A stretch of 64,000 nucleotides of DNA from an uncultured Christensenellaceae bacterium (GTDB taxonomy: Bacteria; Bacillota; Clostridia; Christensenellales; CAG-314). A model generated the notes under the pieces. That model worked only from the letters and a program-made list of their open reading frames with translations, did no database searches and was not told the origin of the DNA. Positions 39,906 through 49,819 of the stretch are shown here, one piece after another. The stretch covers positions 255,735 through 319,734 of the forward strand of contig CAJUNH010000001.1 in the NCBI GenBank assembly GCA_910587795.1. Reading direction: 5' to 3'. Within the stretch, counting starts at the first letter, position 1, and the number at the start of each line of letters is the position of its first letter. The translations under genes and the position numbers were made by a program.

Positions 39906-41789
39906 TTACTTTTTTACAAGTTGTTCTTTATTATATTGCAAAGTATACAGCTCGTAATAACGCCCTTTTTGAGTAAGTAATTCGTGATGATTACCCTGTT
40001 CTATTATTTGACCGTTACTCAGCACTAAAATCTTATCGGCGTGTTGTATTGTAGACAGTCGGTGCGCGACAATAAGCATAGTTCCTACGTTCATCATTTT
40101 GCGCAAGCTGTCCTGTATTAAAATCTCCGTTTCCGTATCGATATTTGCGGTTGCTTCGTCTAAAATCATAACTTCCGGACAATGAATAATAGTACGCGCA
40201 AAAGATAACAGCTGCCGCTGCCCCGCCGAAAAATTATTGCCGCGCTCTCTTACTTCTTCGTCCAGCCCGTTTGCAAGTTTATCTATAAAGCCATCGGCAT
40301 TTACGTATTTACACGCCTCTAATACTTTTTTATCGTCAAAATCGCCGCGCAGTACAATGTTGCTGCGGACAGTTCCGCTAAACAAAAATACGTCTTGCAG
40401 CATTTGTCCGAAATGTTTACGCAGCGAAGCTATCTTTATACGTTTGATGTTTATACCGTCCAACAATATTTCCCCTTGCTGAATATCGTAATTACGGCAT
40501 AATAACGACAAAATCGTAGTTTTTCCGCTACCTGTAGAACCGACAAAAGCAACCGTGTCTTTTGCGTTTACCTTAAAGCTTATATCCTTAAGCACCCAGT
40601 TTTCGTCTGCATACGCAAACCAAACGTGTTTAAATTCTATTTCGCCTTCCACTTTATCCAAATCGATTGCGTCATCTTCGTCCACTACAAGCGGAGGAAT
40701 ATCCATAACGGTAAATATTTTTTCTGCCGAGGCAAACGCCGACTGCAACCTGTGGAACTGTTCCGCCAAACTTTGGATAGGATTAAAAAAGCGGGAAATA
40801 TACATATAAAACGCTACGAGAACCTCGCTTGTTATAGCTTGACCTAAAAAATTAATGTCGTCAAGATATCCCATACTTCCCAAAAAGAACAAGCACAATA
40901 CCGACGAAATATACAGCATATACACTAGCGGACGGAAAATGCTGAATACCAATATTTGACTGCGCTGAGCTTTGTAAAGCCTATTATTTTTCACCTCAAA
41001 CTCGTCGACTTTACGCTGTTCGCGGTTAAAAATCTGAGTAATTTTCATACCGGATAAATTTTCCGATAAATATGTATTTATATCGGTAGTACTGTTTTTA
41101 ACCTGACGGTACGCCTTGCGGGAAAACTTACGGAATATTACGGTAAACAACACTATAAACGGCACAAAACACAATACCATCAGCGTAAGCGTATAATTAA
41201 CGCACAGCATTGCGACAAGCACGCCTATAATTACAAAACAGTTTTGAACCAAGTTTACAAGTAAACCCGTAAACATCATAGAAATGGCGTTTGTATCGTT
41301 GGTTGCACGGGTAACGAGTTTGCCTACCGGAATTTCCGATAATTGCGAATGCGACAAACTTTCGATATGAACAAACACGTCTTCGCGCAGTTTTGACACA
41401 ATTTTCTGTCCCGTTTTTTGTAGGACTATGGATTGCACATAGGAGCAGCAAAGAGAAGCGACCAATATTACGGCGTATAAGCCTACGCGCCACAATACGT
41501 CTATTACTTCAAATTTGACCTTAATTATACCTTCTATATTAGATATCAGCAACGGAGAAACAATGCTGTACGATATGGAAATCAGCATCACTATTCCAAC
41601 TAAAACAAAATTTTTCCAATACGGTTTAGCGTAACGGAGCAAACGCTTAAACAGCTCGCCGTCTTTAATGTTACGGTCGAAGCCCATCGATTCTTTTTTG
41701 TCTTTAATAAGCGCGTAAGCTAAAATTAAAGCGGCGGCTGCAACTCCTAAAATCGCGCCTACAATAAGTAAGGGAAAATATTCTTTCAT
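39906..41789 (-). CDS. ABC exporter half-transporter (catalytic-Glu subunit)
   Basis: 627 residues. About six membrane helices (after an N-terminal hydrophobic segment near 6-28) precede the nucleotide-binding domain. Walker A is GSTGSGKTTILSLL, Walker B is VMILDEATANID with the catalytic Glu, the H-loop is VAHRLST. The signature motif is atypical (NFSAGQRQ instead of LSGGQ). The partner upstream has the reverse combination, so the two form a heterodimer with one canonical ATP site. The substrate is unknown. I use the ATG at 41789, with GGGAGGG upstream. Confidence 0.92.
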   Translation of the reverse strand: MKEYFPLLIVGAILGVAAAALILAYALIKDKKESMGFDRNIKDGELFKRLLRYAKPYWKNFVLVGIVMLISISYSIVSPLLISNIEGIIKVKFEVIDVLWRVGLYAVILVASLCCSYVQSIVLQKTGQKIVSKLREDVFVHIESLSHSQLSEIPVGKLVTRATNDTNAISMMFTGLLVNLVQNCFVIIGVLVAMLCVNYTLTLMVLCFVPFIVLFTVIFRKFSRKAYRQVKNSTTDINTYLSENLSGMKITQIFNREQRKVDEFEVKNNRLYKAQRSQILVFSIFRPLVYMLYISSVLCLFFLGSMGYLDDINFLGQAITSEVLVAFYMYISRFFNPIQSLAEQFHRLQSAFASAEKIFTVMDIPPLVVDEDDAIDLDKVEGEIEFKHVWFAYADENWVLKDISFKVNAKDTVAFVGSTGSGKTTILSLLCRNYDIQQGEILLDGINIKRIKIASLRKHFGQMLQDVFLFSGTVRSNIVLRGDFDDKKVLEACKYVNADGFIDKLANGLDEEVRERGNNFSAGQRQLLSFARTIIHCPEVMILDEATANIDTETEILIQDSLRKMMNVGTMLIVAHRLSTIQHADKILVLSNGQIIEQGNHHELLTQKGRYYELYTLQYNKEQLVKK

Positions 41790-41790
41790 T

Positions 41791-43566
41791 TTATATTCCC
41801 TCCCCTTCGTCTTCCAACTTTTGGATTGCAACCATATTACGGTAATCGTCGCAGCGTTCAATCAACTCGTTGTGCGAACCGAAATCCACCACTTTGCCGT
41901 TATCTAAATAAACGATTTTGTCTAGACTTTTTACCGTAGATATACGGTGGGCAATCAATAATGTGGTTTTACCTGAGCGTTCCCTCTTTAAGTTATCCAG
42001 AATTTTCCGCTCGGTATCTGTATCTACTGCAGAAACCGAATCGTCTAAAATTAATATAGGTGCGTTTTTCATCAATGCGCGAGCAATAGATATACGCTGT
42101 TTTTGTCCGCCGGAAACTGTTACGCCGCGTTCGCCCAAAACTGTTTTATACCCGTTGATAAATCCCTGTATATTATCGTCTATATCCGCAAGCTTTGCCG
42201 CTTTTTTTACGCAGTCCGCATACGCATTATCGGTACAGAAAGCTATATTGTTGGCAATAGTATCCGAAAAAAGAAAATTGTCCTGCGGCACATACGCGCA
42301 AAAATCGCGCAAACTTTTAATTGTGATATCGTTTACGTCTTTACCGTCTATCATCACGGTATTTTGTTCTACATTGTAACAACGCAAAATCAACTCCGCA
42401 ATAGTTGTTTTTCCGCAACCGGTTTTACCCACTATGCCTACGCTTTGTCCAGCCTCTATTGCAAAGGTAACGTCACTAAGCGCATCGTAATCCGCACCGG
42501 GATAACGAAAAGTTAAGTGATTAAATTCTATTTTGCCTTGCACACTGTCGACGTCTTGCGCAGAATCGCCGTCTGTAATATCCGTTTGAGTATTTAAAAA
42601 CGCAGACACGCGTTTTAAAGACGCCTTACCGCGCGAACGCATATCTATCAGTTCGGTAATGGCCATAACGGGCCACACAATAGCGTTAAAGTAACCTATA
42701 AACTCCATAAGCTGCCCCGCGTTAAATACTCCGTTGTACACTAAATACGAACCGTAGCCCAACACAATACAAATAACCGATTCTACAAACAGGTTTACGA
42801 ATATATGCAGCAGCATACTCATTTTGGTATACGCAACGTTTGCGTCCTCGTTTTGCTTGTTTAAACGGCGGAACGCCCACAGCTCTTTAAATTCCTTTAC
42901 AAACGCTTTTATTACCGCAATTCCGGAAAAGCTTTCCTGCGCAAAATCCGATAAATCGCTAAACGCTTTCTGCCGAGCGTCCCATTTCATCGTCATATAT
43001 TTACCCAAAACTATACCGACGGCAAGCATTAACGCCATTGGTATAAGGGATAGCAACGTCATTTTCCAATCCATACAAAACATTTTGTACAGAGACATTC
43101 CTCCCATAAAAACAGCGTCAAACGTCATCATTATTCCGCTGCCGAAACAGTCCTGAACCGTTTCGAGATCGTTGGTAAACAACGACATCATATTGCCTAC
43201 TTTATTTTTGGAATAAAACTCGCAAGACATATCTTTTGCGTGGCTGAACATACGTCCGCGCAAGTCCTTTTCCAGCCTGTAACCCGAACCGAACAGGCAT
43301 ATACGCCACAAAAATCTGCCGACAATCAATACGGCAATGACTATAAACATGGGCTTACAAACTTCGTTCCATAGCACAGTTTTATCAAAATCAACTATTA
43401 CGCCGTCTATTTCCACCGCGCCGTCATTTATACCGTTGACAACTATGCGGTATATTTCCGGGATAATTAGCTGAAAATAGTCCACGGCAATCAGCGCCGC
43501 AATACCTAATAATATCGGCAAAAGATATTTTATATAGTATCTATTAATGTGTTTGCCGAAAACCAT
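41791..43566 (-). CDS. ABC exporter half-transporter (degenerate-site subunit)
   Basis: 591 residues. Six membrane helices, then a nucleotide-binding domain with Walker A GKTGCGKTTIAEL, a canonical signature TVSGGQKQ, and H-loop IAHRIST. The residue after Walker B is Asp (ILILDDSVSAVD) rather than the catalytic Glu, the hallmark of the degenerate half in TM287/288 or YheI/YheH-type pairs. First gene of the pair; its stop lies 2 bases from the next start. Drug or lipid export is the usual role but nothing here fixes the substrate. Confidence 0.93.
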   Translation of the reverse strand: MVFGKHINRYYIKYLLPILLGIAALIAVDYFQLIIPEIYRIVVNGINDGAVEIDGVIVDFDKTVLWNEVCKPMFIVIAVLIVGRFLWRICLFGSGYRLEKDLRGRMFSHAKDMSCEFYSKNKVGNMMSLFTNDLETVQDCFGSGIMMTFDAVFMGGMSLYKMFCMDWKMTLLSLIPMALMLAVGIVLGKYMTMKWDARQKAFSDLSDFAQESFSGIAVIKAFVKEFKELWAFRRLNKQNEDANVAYTKMSMLLHIFVNLFVESVICIVLGYGSYLVYNGVFNAGQLMEFIGYFNAIVWPVMAITELIDMRSRGKASLKRVSAFLNTQTDITDGDSAQDVDSVQGKIEFNHLTFRYPGADYDALSDVTFAIEAGQSVGIVGKTGCGKTTIAELILRCYNVEQNTVMIDGKDVNDITIKSLRDFCAYVPQDNFLFSDTIANNIAFCTDNAYADCVKKAAKLADIDDNIQGFINGYKTVLGERGVTVSGGQKQRISIARALMKNAPILILDDSVSAVDTDTERKILDNLKRERSGKTTLLIAHRISTVKSLDKIVYLDNGKVVDFGSHNELIERCDDYRNMVAIQKLEDEGEGI

Positions 43567-43689
43567 TCCGCACCTCTTTTTATAACATTAGCATATTATA
43601 GTAGCATGCCGAATTTTAAAAGTCAATTAAATATAACAAATAACGGCAATATACGCCGTATTATTGCCGAACTCAAATTGCGTTTATAA

Positions 43690-43955
43690 AGAAACCTTTA
43701 AGCATAATGTTTAAGCACAGCTAAATTTCGCTAAATTTATTTAATTGCTTAACTATATCGCAAAACAACTATGCTAAATCAAATAAATTATTGTTAAACC
43801 TTTTACGATATAATTAAAATCAATCGAATTCTGTTAAAATCAGTAAATTGTTAATTATATCGTACACGAATAGCGCGGGCTCAAATCAGTAATTTCCAAG
43901 CGTGATACGATGTAATTTTAAGTTCCGTTAAATCATTTAATCGCTTAATTATAAA
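43690..43955. repeat. Palindromic intergenic repeat, locus B (two to three units)
   Basis: Unit near 43802-43866 starts TTTTACGATATAATTAA and ends TTAATTATATCGTA. A second, near 43905-43955, starts GTGATACGATGTAAT. A worn unit precedes them (43690-43775). The linker AAATCAAATAAATTATTGTTA is shared with 53485-53512. The gap 43567-44026 has no gene otherwise. Confidence 0.78.
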
Positions 43956-44026
43956 ATATAAAGAAATAAGTACTTATTATCAAAATATAGTTAAAAAGAA
44001 AAATATAAAAAAGCATGCCCGTTAAT

Positions 44027-44752
44027 TTAGGCAAGCTTTATTAATTCCAACAAGCATTTTAAAGGAAAGTAACTATTAGATATGTAACGATAGCATAACG
44101 TCAACGATTCCTTTAACACATCCGTAGACGTATTTATATTAACTAATCGCTCATAGTCGATACCGTCAACCATTTTACACAGAGCAAGTGTGCGCGCAGT
44201 AACTGTTTTATCGTCTGTTTCACGGCAATTATCACACACAAGCCCGCCTTTTTGCAAGCTTAAAAAATAACGCTTTCCGCTATTACCGCAAACAATACAC
44301 TTATTTAAATCCAACTTTATACCGTTTAGCTCAAAAAATTTGAGCATAAAGCGCAACGTTACGCGCAATGGATCCGTCCCGCAGGACAGCGACTGCAGCG
44401 CCCTAAGCGTTTCCACAAAGACGGGCGGTTCGCTCTGCCCTTCTTCAGTGTAATTAATGATCGACTCGGCAATAACGCAAGCGGCGTAATATGCTAAAAT
44501 ATCCTCGCGCAAGCTGTAAAAGCTTTCCAACTGTTCGCACGTTTTAAGCGTAAATCTATCGCCCGTCTGCACTAACTCGTACTGTCCAAAGCAAAACTGA
44601 TCGACTGCAAAACGAAGCTTTGCCGAGCCTTTACGTATGCCGCGCGCTAAAACGGAAATTTTGCCGTATTCTAAAGAATACAGCAAAACATACTTATCGT
44701 TTTCCTTGTAATCCGTCGCCCTTAGGGCTACGGCTTTCGTTGTCAGTTCCAT
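44027..44752 (-). CDS. recO: DNA repair protein RecO
   Basis: 241 residues. RecO works with RecF and RecR to load RecA on gapped DNA. The N-terminal OB-fold begins ELTTKAVALRATDYKENDKYVLLYS. A zinc finger follows (CIVCG ... LVCDNC). The start codon lies inside the small yqzL gene, a 59-base overlap, with a weak AAGG just before it, so translation is probably coupled to yqzL. Last gene of the minus-strand series that begins at copA. Confidence 0.94.
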   Translation of the reverse strand: MELTTKAVALRATDYKENDKYVLLYSLEYGKISVLARGIRKGSAKLRFAVDQFCFGQYELVQTGDRFTLKTCEQLESFYSLREDILAYYAACVIAESIINYTEEGQSEPPVFVETLRALQSLSCGTDPLRVTLRFMLKFFELNGIKLDLNKCIVCGNSGKRYFLSLQKGGLVCDNCRETDDKTVTARTLALCKMVDGIDYERLVNINTSTDVLKESLTLCYRYISNSYFPLKCLLELIKLA

Positions 44753-44831
44753 CCTTAGTCAATTCCTTATAAAGCATATAATATGCCGGATTGCCCGTTT
44801 GCTCGAATAATTGCCATACTTTATCTTTCAT
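44694..44831 (-). CDS. yqzL: YqzL-family small protein
   Basis: 45 residues, shorter than the usual gene-finder limit. It reads MKDKVWQLFEQTGNPAYYML followed by YKELTKD, which matches the YqzL family pattern (an aromatic start, F..TG, then YLLYK). The family gene lies between era and recO in Firmicutes, as here. AGGAGC is well placed before the ATG. The last 59 bases overlap the start of recO in another frame. Function is unknown. Confidence 0.85.
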   Translation of the reverse strand: MKDKVWQLFEQTGNPAYYMLYKELTKDGTDNESRSPKGDGLQGKR

Positions 44832-44973
44832 TATACGCTCCTCCTGCTTTAGTGTGCGTACAACGGATAAAATTTAAACCTTTCAATCTGTTCGTTTTAT
44901 AGAAGAGTATAGAAAAATCTTATATTATGTCACAAATAGTATATCGTAATTATTTAATTTTACTAATAATACG

Positions 44974-45861
44974 CTATTTTCTGTTGCTGTAACCTAATTC
45001 GTTTAACATAGACAGATTGTTTCGCCAATCTTCCTTAACCTTAACCCACAAGGTTAAAAAAACCTTTCCGTCAAGTAGTTTTTCGATACTTTCGCGGGCG
45101 TGGATACCTATGCCTTTAATCATTGCGCCGTGCTTTCCAAGCACTATAGGCTTGTGAGAAGCTTTTTCCACTATCACGGTAGCGTCGATATCCCACGATC
45201 CGTTTTCCTGCTGCATTTTATTCAAAGCGATGCCTATACCGTGGGGAATTTCGTTTTCACAGGCAAGCAATACTTTTTCGCGTATAATCTCTCCGACAAG
45301 AAAACGTTGACTTTTATCGGTAACGTCGTCCTCTTCAAAATACATTACGTCGCCTGTTAAATATTTTTTTAAAGCCCGTTTAAGTTCGTCAACGCCGTTA
45401 TTGCGTTTAGCCGACACGCAGTATACTTCCGCCACGTTATCTAAACCATTAAGTTTTGCAAGCTCCGGCATTAGTTTTGCCGGCTGAGAAATATCTATTT
45501 TTGTTACGGCTACGACAATAGGAACACTGCGCCGTGCGTACTTATTTATCTGCGAAAGCTCCTTATCGCTTATACCGTCGTGTCCGTCTATAACAAGCAA
45601 AATGCAATCGACGTCCTGTGTAGCGTTGTCTATACTTTTAAGCATATAATCGCCAAGCGCATTTTTACTTGTTAAAAAACCCGGGGTGTCAACAAATACT
45701 ATTTGACTGTCATCGTCCGTCCATATACCCATTATACTATCCCTTGTAGTTTGAGGTTTTGGGGATACAATGGAAACTTTTTGTTTAATAAGTGCGTTAA
45801 GCAGCGTAGATTTACCTGCATTTGCAAAACCCACTATCGCAATAAAGCCTGTTTTTCTCAT
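44974..45861 (-). CDS. era: GTPase Era
   Basis: 295 residues. Era is a Ras-like GTPase with a KH domain that helps assemble the 30S subunit at the 16S 3' end. G-motifs seen are GFANAGKSTLLNAL (G1), DTPGF (G3), and TKID (G4), then the KH domain (GKHGAMIKGIGIHARESIEKLL). It starts one base after ybeY ends. AT-rich 100-base spacing to yqzL. Confidence 0.97.
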   Translation of the reverse strand: MRKTGFIAIVGFANAGKSTLLNALIKQKVSIVSPKPQTTRDSIMGIWTDDDSQIVFVDTPGFLTSKNALGDYMLKSIDNATQDVDCILLVIDGHDGISDKELSQINKYARRSVPIVVAVTKIDISQPAKLMPELAKLNGLDNVAEVYCVSAKRNNGVDELKRALKKYLTGDVMYFEEDDVTDKSQRFLVGEIIREKVLLACENEIPHGIGIALNKMQQENGSWDIDATVIVEKASHKPIVLGKHGAMIKGIGIHARESIEKLLDGKVFLTLWVKVKEDWRNNLSMLNELGYSNRK

Positions 45862-45862
45862 A

Positions 45863-46345
45863 TCAGTTACGCGTAATACGCATTTTATTTAAAATTTCAT
45901 CTTGCAAGGCAGTCATCTGTTGCTCGTCTTCGGGGGTTATATGGTCGTACCCCAGCAAATGTAAAGCGCCGTGCAAAGCTAAAAAGCACAACTCTCTTTT
46001 TAAAGAGTGATTGTACTCGGAAGCCTGTTCCTTAGCGCGTTCGAGGCATATTATTACATCGCCGATATTAAGTTTGCCTGTTTCGGGATTGATATTGTCT
46101 TGGGAAACTTGGGATAAATTAAAAGTTTCGCGCTTTGGATTGTCCACAGACGGAAAAGACAACACGTCAGTAACCTGATCCAAATTGCGATATTCGTTAT
46201 TTAAACGCTTAATTTCCTCAGGCGAAACAATGGACAGCGACATTTCTATATCGTTTACGGGCTGGTTAAGATATTTTAGCGCGCCTTGCAGCAGTTTTTT
46301 AATTGTAAAACGCACACAGCCTACATTTGTAAAATATATTGTCAT
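45863..46345 (-). CDS. ybeY: Endoribonuclease YbeY
   Basis: 160 residues. YbeY is a zinc endoribonuclease involved in 16S rRNA 3' end maturation and quality control. The metal site ALHGALHLLGYDH (HxxxHxxxxxH) is intact. NNEYRNLDQVTDVLSFP is another family signature. It overlaps pgpH by 4 bases and lies one base from era, the classical order phoH-pgpH-ybeY-era. Confidence 0.97.
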   Translation of the reverse strand: MTIYFTNVGCVRFTIKKLLQGALKYLNQPVNDIEMSLSIVSPEEIKRLNNEYRNLDQVTDVLSFPSVDNPKRETFNLSQVSQDNINPETGKLNIGDVIICLERAKEQASEYNHSLKRELCFLALHGALHLLGYDHITPEDEQQMTALQDEILNKMRITRN

Positions 46346-47775
46346 TTTTTACCGCCTAGTTTTACGTCGGGATAAGATATACGCTTGTGACGCACGCCCA
46401 AGAACGTGGCGACAATCGTATCTTTTACTATTTCCATTTCCTTCATCGTAAGGTCGCATTCGGTAAATTGACCGAACGACATACGCTCGTTAATTATATC
46501 AGTTATAATTTTATCTGCGGTATTTTTATCGCCGCTGGCACGCAAAGCGGCTTCGCTCGCGTCGCAAATCATAAGTATTGCGGATATTTTCGTAGTAGGT
46601 TTAGGACCGTCGTAGCAATATCCGTCATAAGGTAAAAATCCGTCGGTATATTTTTGCGCTTTTAAGAAGAAATACTTAATAGGCATAGTACCGTGGTGTT
46701 CCACTATCGCCAGCTGTACTTCCTTGGGCAAACCGTAATCCTTTGCCATTGCAAGTCCGTTAAGAGTATGATACTTTATCATATTAACGCTGGCTTCGGG
46801 GGTCATATTGTCGTGAGGATTATATCCGTCAAACTGATTTTCCACAAAATAACTTGGATTTTTCATTTTGCCGATATCGTGATAATATGCCGCCGCCTTT
46901 GCTATGGACGCGCTTTGTCCTATTGCAACGGCGCAAGCCTCCACATACGTTGCCACCGTTAAGCTATGATTGTACGTTCCGGGAGCTTTTTCAAACAGTT
47001 TACGCATAAGCTCGTTATCGCTTGTGGCGATTTCTGCGTAGCGGAATATAGACGAAACGTTAAATGCTTTTTCAAATACCGGTACGATCATAAACATAAT
47101 CATTACGCTTATAATTCCGCTGCCGAAAGCGCAAGCCATCTCTATACCGTATTGCAGCCAATTCCAAGAATTTAAATCTTCAAAAATCAAAATACTGATT
47201 GTCGCGCATACCGCCGACGTTATGCCTAATATTACGCCTGCTATCACGTATCTTAAACGTCGGTACTGTTTGCCAAGCAAAAAAGCAACGAATACGGCCT
47301 CGATAACGCCGCTAAACAACAAATAAAACATCCAACCCGATTGCAGGACTTCCGGACCGTTCCATATAATCGGTTCCATAAAATTGAGCATTATAATTAT
47401 AAAGTTTGCAAAAAATCCGCATTTGCCCGACACCACGATAGACAGTATCAGCGAACATAAAGCAAATGGAACCAGATATATCGCATATTCCCACAGTTGA
47501 TACAACTGTATAACTATGTAGGACAATATCATGGTACAAAACATTGCCCAAGTCGCGCGAGAACTCTCCATTACCTCGCGGTCGGCAAAGTAAACGTACA
47601 AGCCGATAGACACAAGCAGCATTACATTTGTTATAAGCTGCACCGCTACGTTTACTGCCGAAATAATCTTTGTATTTGGCAGTATAGTCAAGGCAGAAAA
47701 CAGGATAAACGCTATTACATAGCTTAATATCGTCTGTTTCCACTTGATATTTGTTCTTTTTAATTTTTTAGCCAT
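46342..47775 (-). CDS. PgpH-like HD-domain c-di-AMP phosphodiesterase, without the extracellular domain
   Basis: 477 residues. About seven hydrophobic helices (residues 15-255) are followed by an HD domain: TYNHSLTVATYVEACAVAIG, AAAYYHDIGKMKNP and EHHGT with metal ligands intact. The family (PgpH) cleaves c-di-AMP and normally has about 700 residues. It usually includes an N-terminal extracellular 7TMR-HDED sensor domain of some 250 residues. That part is missing here; the protein starts almost directly with the membrane region. It lies between phoH and ybeY as expected. Start and end overlap its neighbours by 1-4 bases. Confidence 0.88.
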   Translation of the reverse strand: MAKKLKRTNIKWKQTILSYVIAFILFSALTILPNTKIISAVNVAVQLITNVMLLVSIGLYVYFADREVMESSRATWAMFCTMILSYIVIQLYQLWEYAIYLVPFALCSLILSIVVSGKCGFFANFIIIMLNFMEPIIWNGPEVLQSGWMFYLLFSGVIEAVFVAFLLGKQYRRLRYVIAGVILGITSAVCATISILIFEDLNSWNWLQYGIEMACAFGSGIISVMIMFMIVPVFEKAFNVSSIFRYAEIATSDNELMRKLFEKAPGTYNHSLTVATYVEACAVAIGQSASIAKAAAYYHDIGKMKNPSYFVENQFDGYNPHDNMTPEASVNMIKYHTLNGLAMAKDYGLPKEVQLAIVEHHGTMPIKYFFLKAQKYTDGFLPYDGYCYDGPKPTTKISAILMICDASEAALRASGDKNTADKIITDIINERMSFGQFTECDLTMKEMEIVKDTIVATFLGVRHKRISYPDVKLGGKK

Positions 47776-48743
47776 TATTTATCCTCTGTTTCGTATGCTT
47801 TGACAATCTTTTGGACAAGCGGATGTCTAACAACGTCCCTTTCGTTTAATTTTATTATACCTATGTCGTCAATATCCTTAAGTATTTTAACCGCGTGTTT
47901 TAAACCCGACGTCAAGCCTTTGGGAAGATCTACCTGCGTAAGATCGCCGGTAATAACCATTTTACTGTTTTCCCCCAAACGGGTCAAAAACATTTTAATC
48001 TGTTCCTTTGTGGTATTCTGCGCTTCGTCAAGTATCACATACGCGTTGGACAGCGTACGTCCGCGCATATACGCCAACGGAGCAATTTCGATAGTACCCC
48101 TTTCCAACATCTTTACAAACGTTTCGTTACCGAACATTTCTTGCAAAGCGTCGTACAACGGTCTTAAATACGGATTGACTTTTTCCTGCAAATCCCCCGG
48201 GAGAAATCCCAGTTTTTCACCCGCCTCCACAGCCGGTCTGGTTAGAATGATCTTATCCACCTTTTTGGACTTAAACTCGTTTACGGCAATAGCCACGGCA
48301 AGGTACGTCTTACCCGTACCCGCAGGTCCCACGCCGAAAGTAATTGTTTTCTTCTTCATCAAATCGACGTATTTCTTTTGACCTACGGTTTTGCACTTTA
48401 TGGGCTTGCCTCTGTTGGTAATTGCAACAACATCGCCCAGCAGCTCGTCCACTTCGTCCAACTTACCGTCGTTGACGCAATCTATCAAATAGTTTACTCT
48501 GCCGATATCTACGCTATCGCCATTATAAATAAAATGTTTAAGCTTGTCAATAACAGCCGCCGCTTTATCGACTTTTTCTTCTTCGCCAAACACGCTGCAA
48601 TGTCCGTCCTGCACTACAACCTTTACATCAAAGGCAGCGCTTATCGCCTTAACGTTTTCGTCCAGTGCGCCGAACAGCTTTAAAAGTTCGTCCATCGACT
48701 GTACTTCGATTATTTTAGATACCAAATTGACCTCCGTCAACAT
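47775..48743 (-). CDS. phoH: PhoH-family ATPase
   Basis: 322 residues. The P-loop is GVGPAGTGKTYLAVA, with the later DEAQNTT box and the RGRTLSNAYVILDEAQN signature. Upstream is a KH-like N-terminal segment. PhoH proteins are predicted RNA-associated ATPases; the exact role is unclear. It overlaps yqfD by 7 bases and pgpH by 1, consistent with a coupled operon. Confidence 0.94.
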   Translation of the reverse strand: MLTEVNLVSKIIEVQSMDELLKLFGALDENVKAISAAFDVKVVVQDGHCSVFGEEEKVDKAAAVIDKLKHFIYNGDSVDIGRVNYLIDCVNDGKLDEVDELLGDVVAITNRGKPIKCKTVGQKKYVDLMKKKTITFGVGPAGTGKTYLAVAIAVNEFKSKKVDKIILTRPAVEAGEKLGFLPGDLQEKVNPYLRPLYDALQEMFGNETFVKMLERGTIEIAPLAYMRGRTLSNAYVILDEAQNTTKEQIKMFLTRLGENSKMVITGDLTQVDLPKGLTSGLKHAVKILKDIDDIGIIKLNERDVVRHPLVQKIVKAYETEDK

Positions 48744-49819
48744 AAATCGATATTTGCATACAATGTTGCCGTAACCGTGTTGCCAGATACCGTGTACTCC
48801 GTTTCCGTAGGAACAAATTTACACGACTTTATAGCCTCTGCATACGCTTGTTCTTTAAGTTCTTCCAAACAGTCGCCGATAACGCACGCCACGGTAACGC
48901 GGCAAGTTTCTCTGTACGTATTATATATTATAGCCACATTAAGCGGCGACAAACGCACTTCACTGGATGTCTTTGTATATTCGGCATAATCGCATGTTTT
49001 GCCGTATTCTTTACCGAACAAGTTAACCGCAACGTTGGTACATTCGTTACCAGTAGGCTGCACTTCCGTTTTAAAGCCCGAAAACACCGCCGAGCCCTGT
49101 GCGGACTGCCTTACGGTTACTTTGCCTAAAGCGTACACGTCGCGGCTTTCGCCGTCGTTAAAAATGCGCACACCTTCTATCAGTACGTCTCCCTTGCGAA
49201 CAATATCGCCGACTTTAACAAGCAAATTGCCTTGTTCGCACAAAACACCCACAACCTGACCGTCAGCGCTTGCAATAATATCGCGGCGGCGCGACATATC
49301 TATCGGCTCGTCAACTTGCTTTGTCTTTACCACATTAACATATATAACGCTGGCTCTGCGCTCCACAACGGCATACATAGCGTTAAGCTGAGTTGCGACA
49401 GAGTTTTCCACAACGTCCGGATCAAAGTTTTTCAACCTCATACCGACGCTTACACCCGCCTGCTTTAACGCATCTATAACCGTATCGGTATCAAAGTCGC
49501 CCCGCACCTCAACGCGCAGGCAAATTTGCGACAAAAACGCCACAGACACTACGCACAGCAACAAACACAGCAACAGTATGTAGCGGGTTTTTAGAAAGCG
49601 AATACCGAAAGATACGCCAGTATAGCGTATATCGAGTATATTATAGCACTTTTCTTTAAGTTGTGCAACCACCTTTTGCGAATGTGCGGCGTCAACTTGT
49701 AAAATACATTTTTTCCCTTGACGGGATATTCGTTTGAGAGTTACTCCCTGTCTGCACAATCCGTTTAAAAAATGATTTAAATTAAGTCCTTCAAAGATAA
49801 TAACGCAGTCGTTTTTCAT
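48737..49819 (-). CDS. yqfD: Sporulation protein YqfD
   Basis: 360 residues. One transmembrane helix lies near residues 85-105 (LLLCLLLCVVSVAFL). The large C-terminal part is beta-rich, with FDPDVVENSVATQLNAMYAVVERR, RRRDIIASADGQVVGVL and VGDIVRKGDVLIEGV. YqfD (SpoIV-related family) is made in the mother cell during sporulation in Bacillus; its molecular role is not settled. I place the start at 49819, since the frame above it has no homology. Overlaps yqfC by 4 bases and phoH by 7. Confidence 0.85.
   Translation of the reverse strand: MKNDCVIIFEGLNLNHFLNGLCRQGVTLKRISRQGKKCILQVDAAHSQKVVAQLKEKCYNILDIRYTGVSFGIRFLKTRYILLLCLLLCVVSVAFLSQICLRVEVRGDFDTDTVIDALKQAGVSVGMRLKNFDPDVVENSVATQLNAMYAVVERRASVIYVNVVKTKQVDEPIDMSRRRDIIASADGQVVGVLCEQGNLLVKVGDIVRKGDVLIEGVRIFNDGESRDVYALGKVTVRQSAQGSAVFSGFKTEVQPTGNECTNVAVNLFGKEYGKTCDYAEYTKTSSEVRLSPLNVAIIYNTYRETCRVTVACVIGDCLEELKEQAYAEAIKSCKFVPTETEYTVSGNTVTATLYANIDLC

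Noticed and set aside
43567..44026. Insertion sequence in the recO/ABC gap
   Set aside because: No transposase frame and no target duplication seen; the palindromic repeats are too short to code for one.
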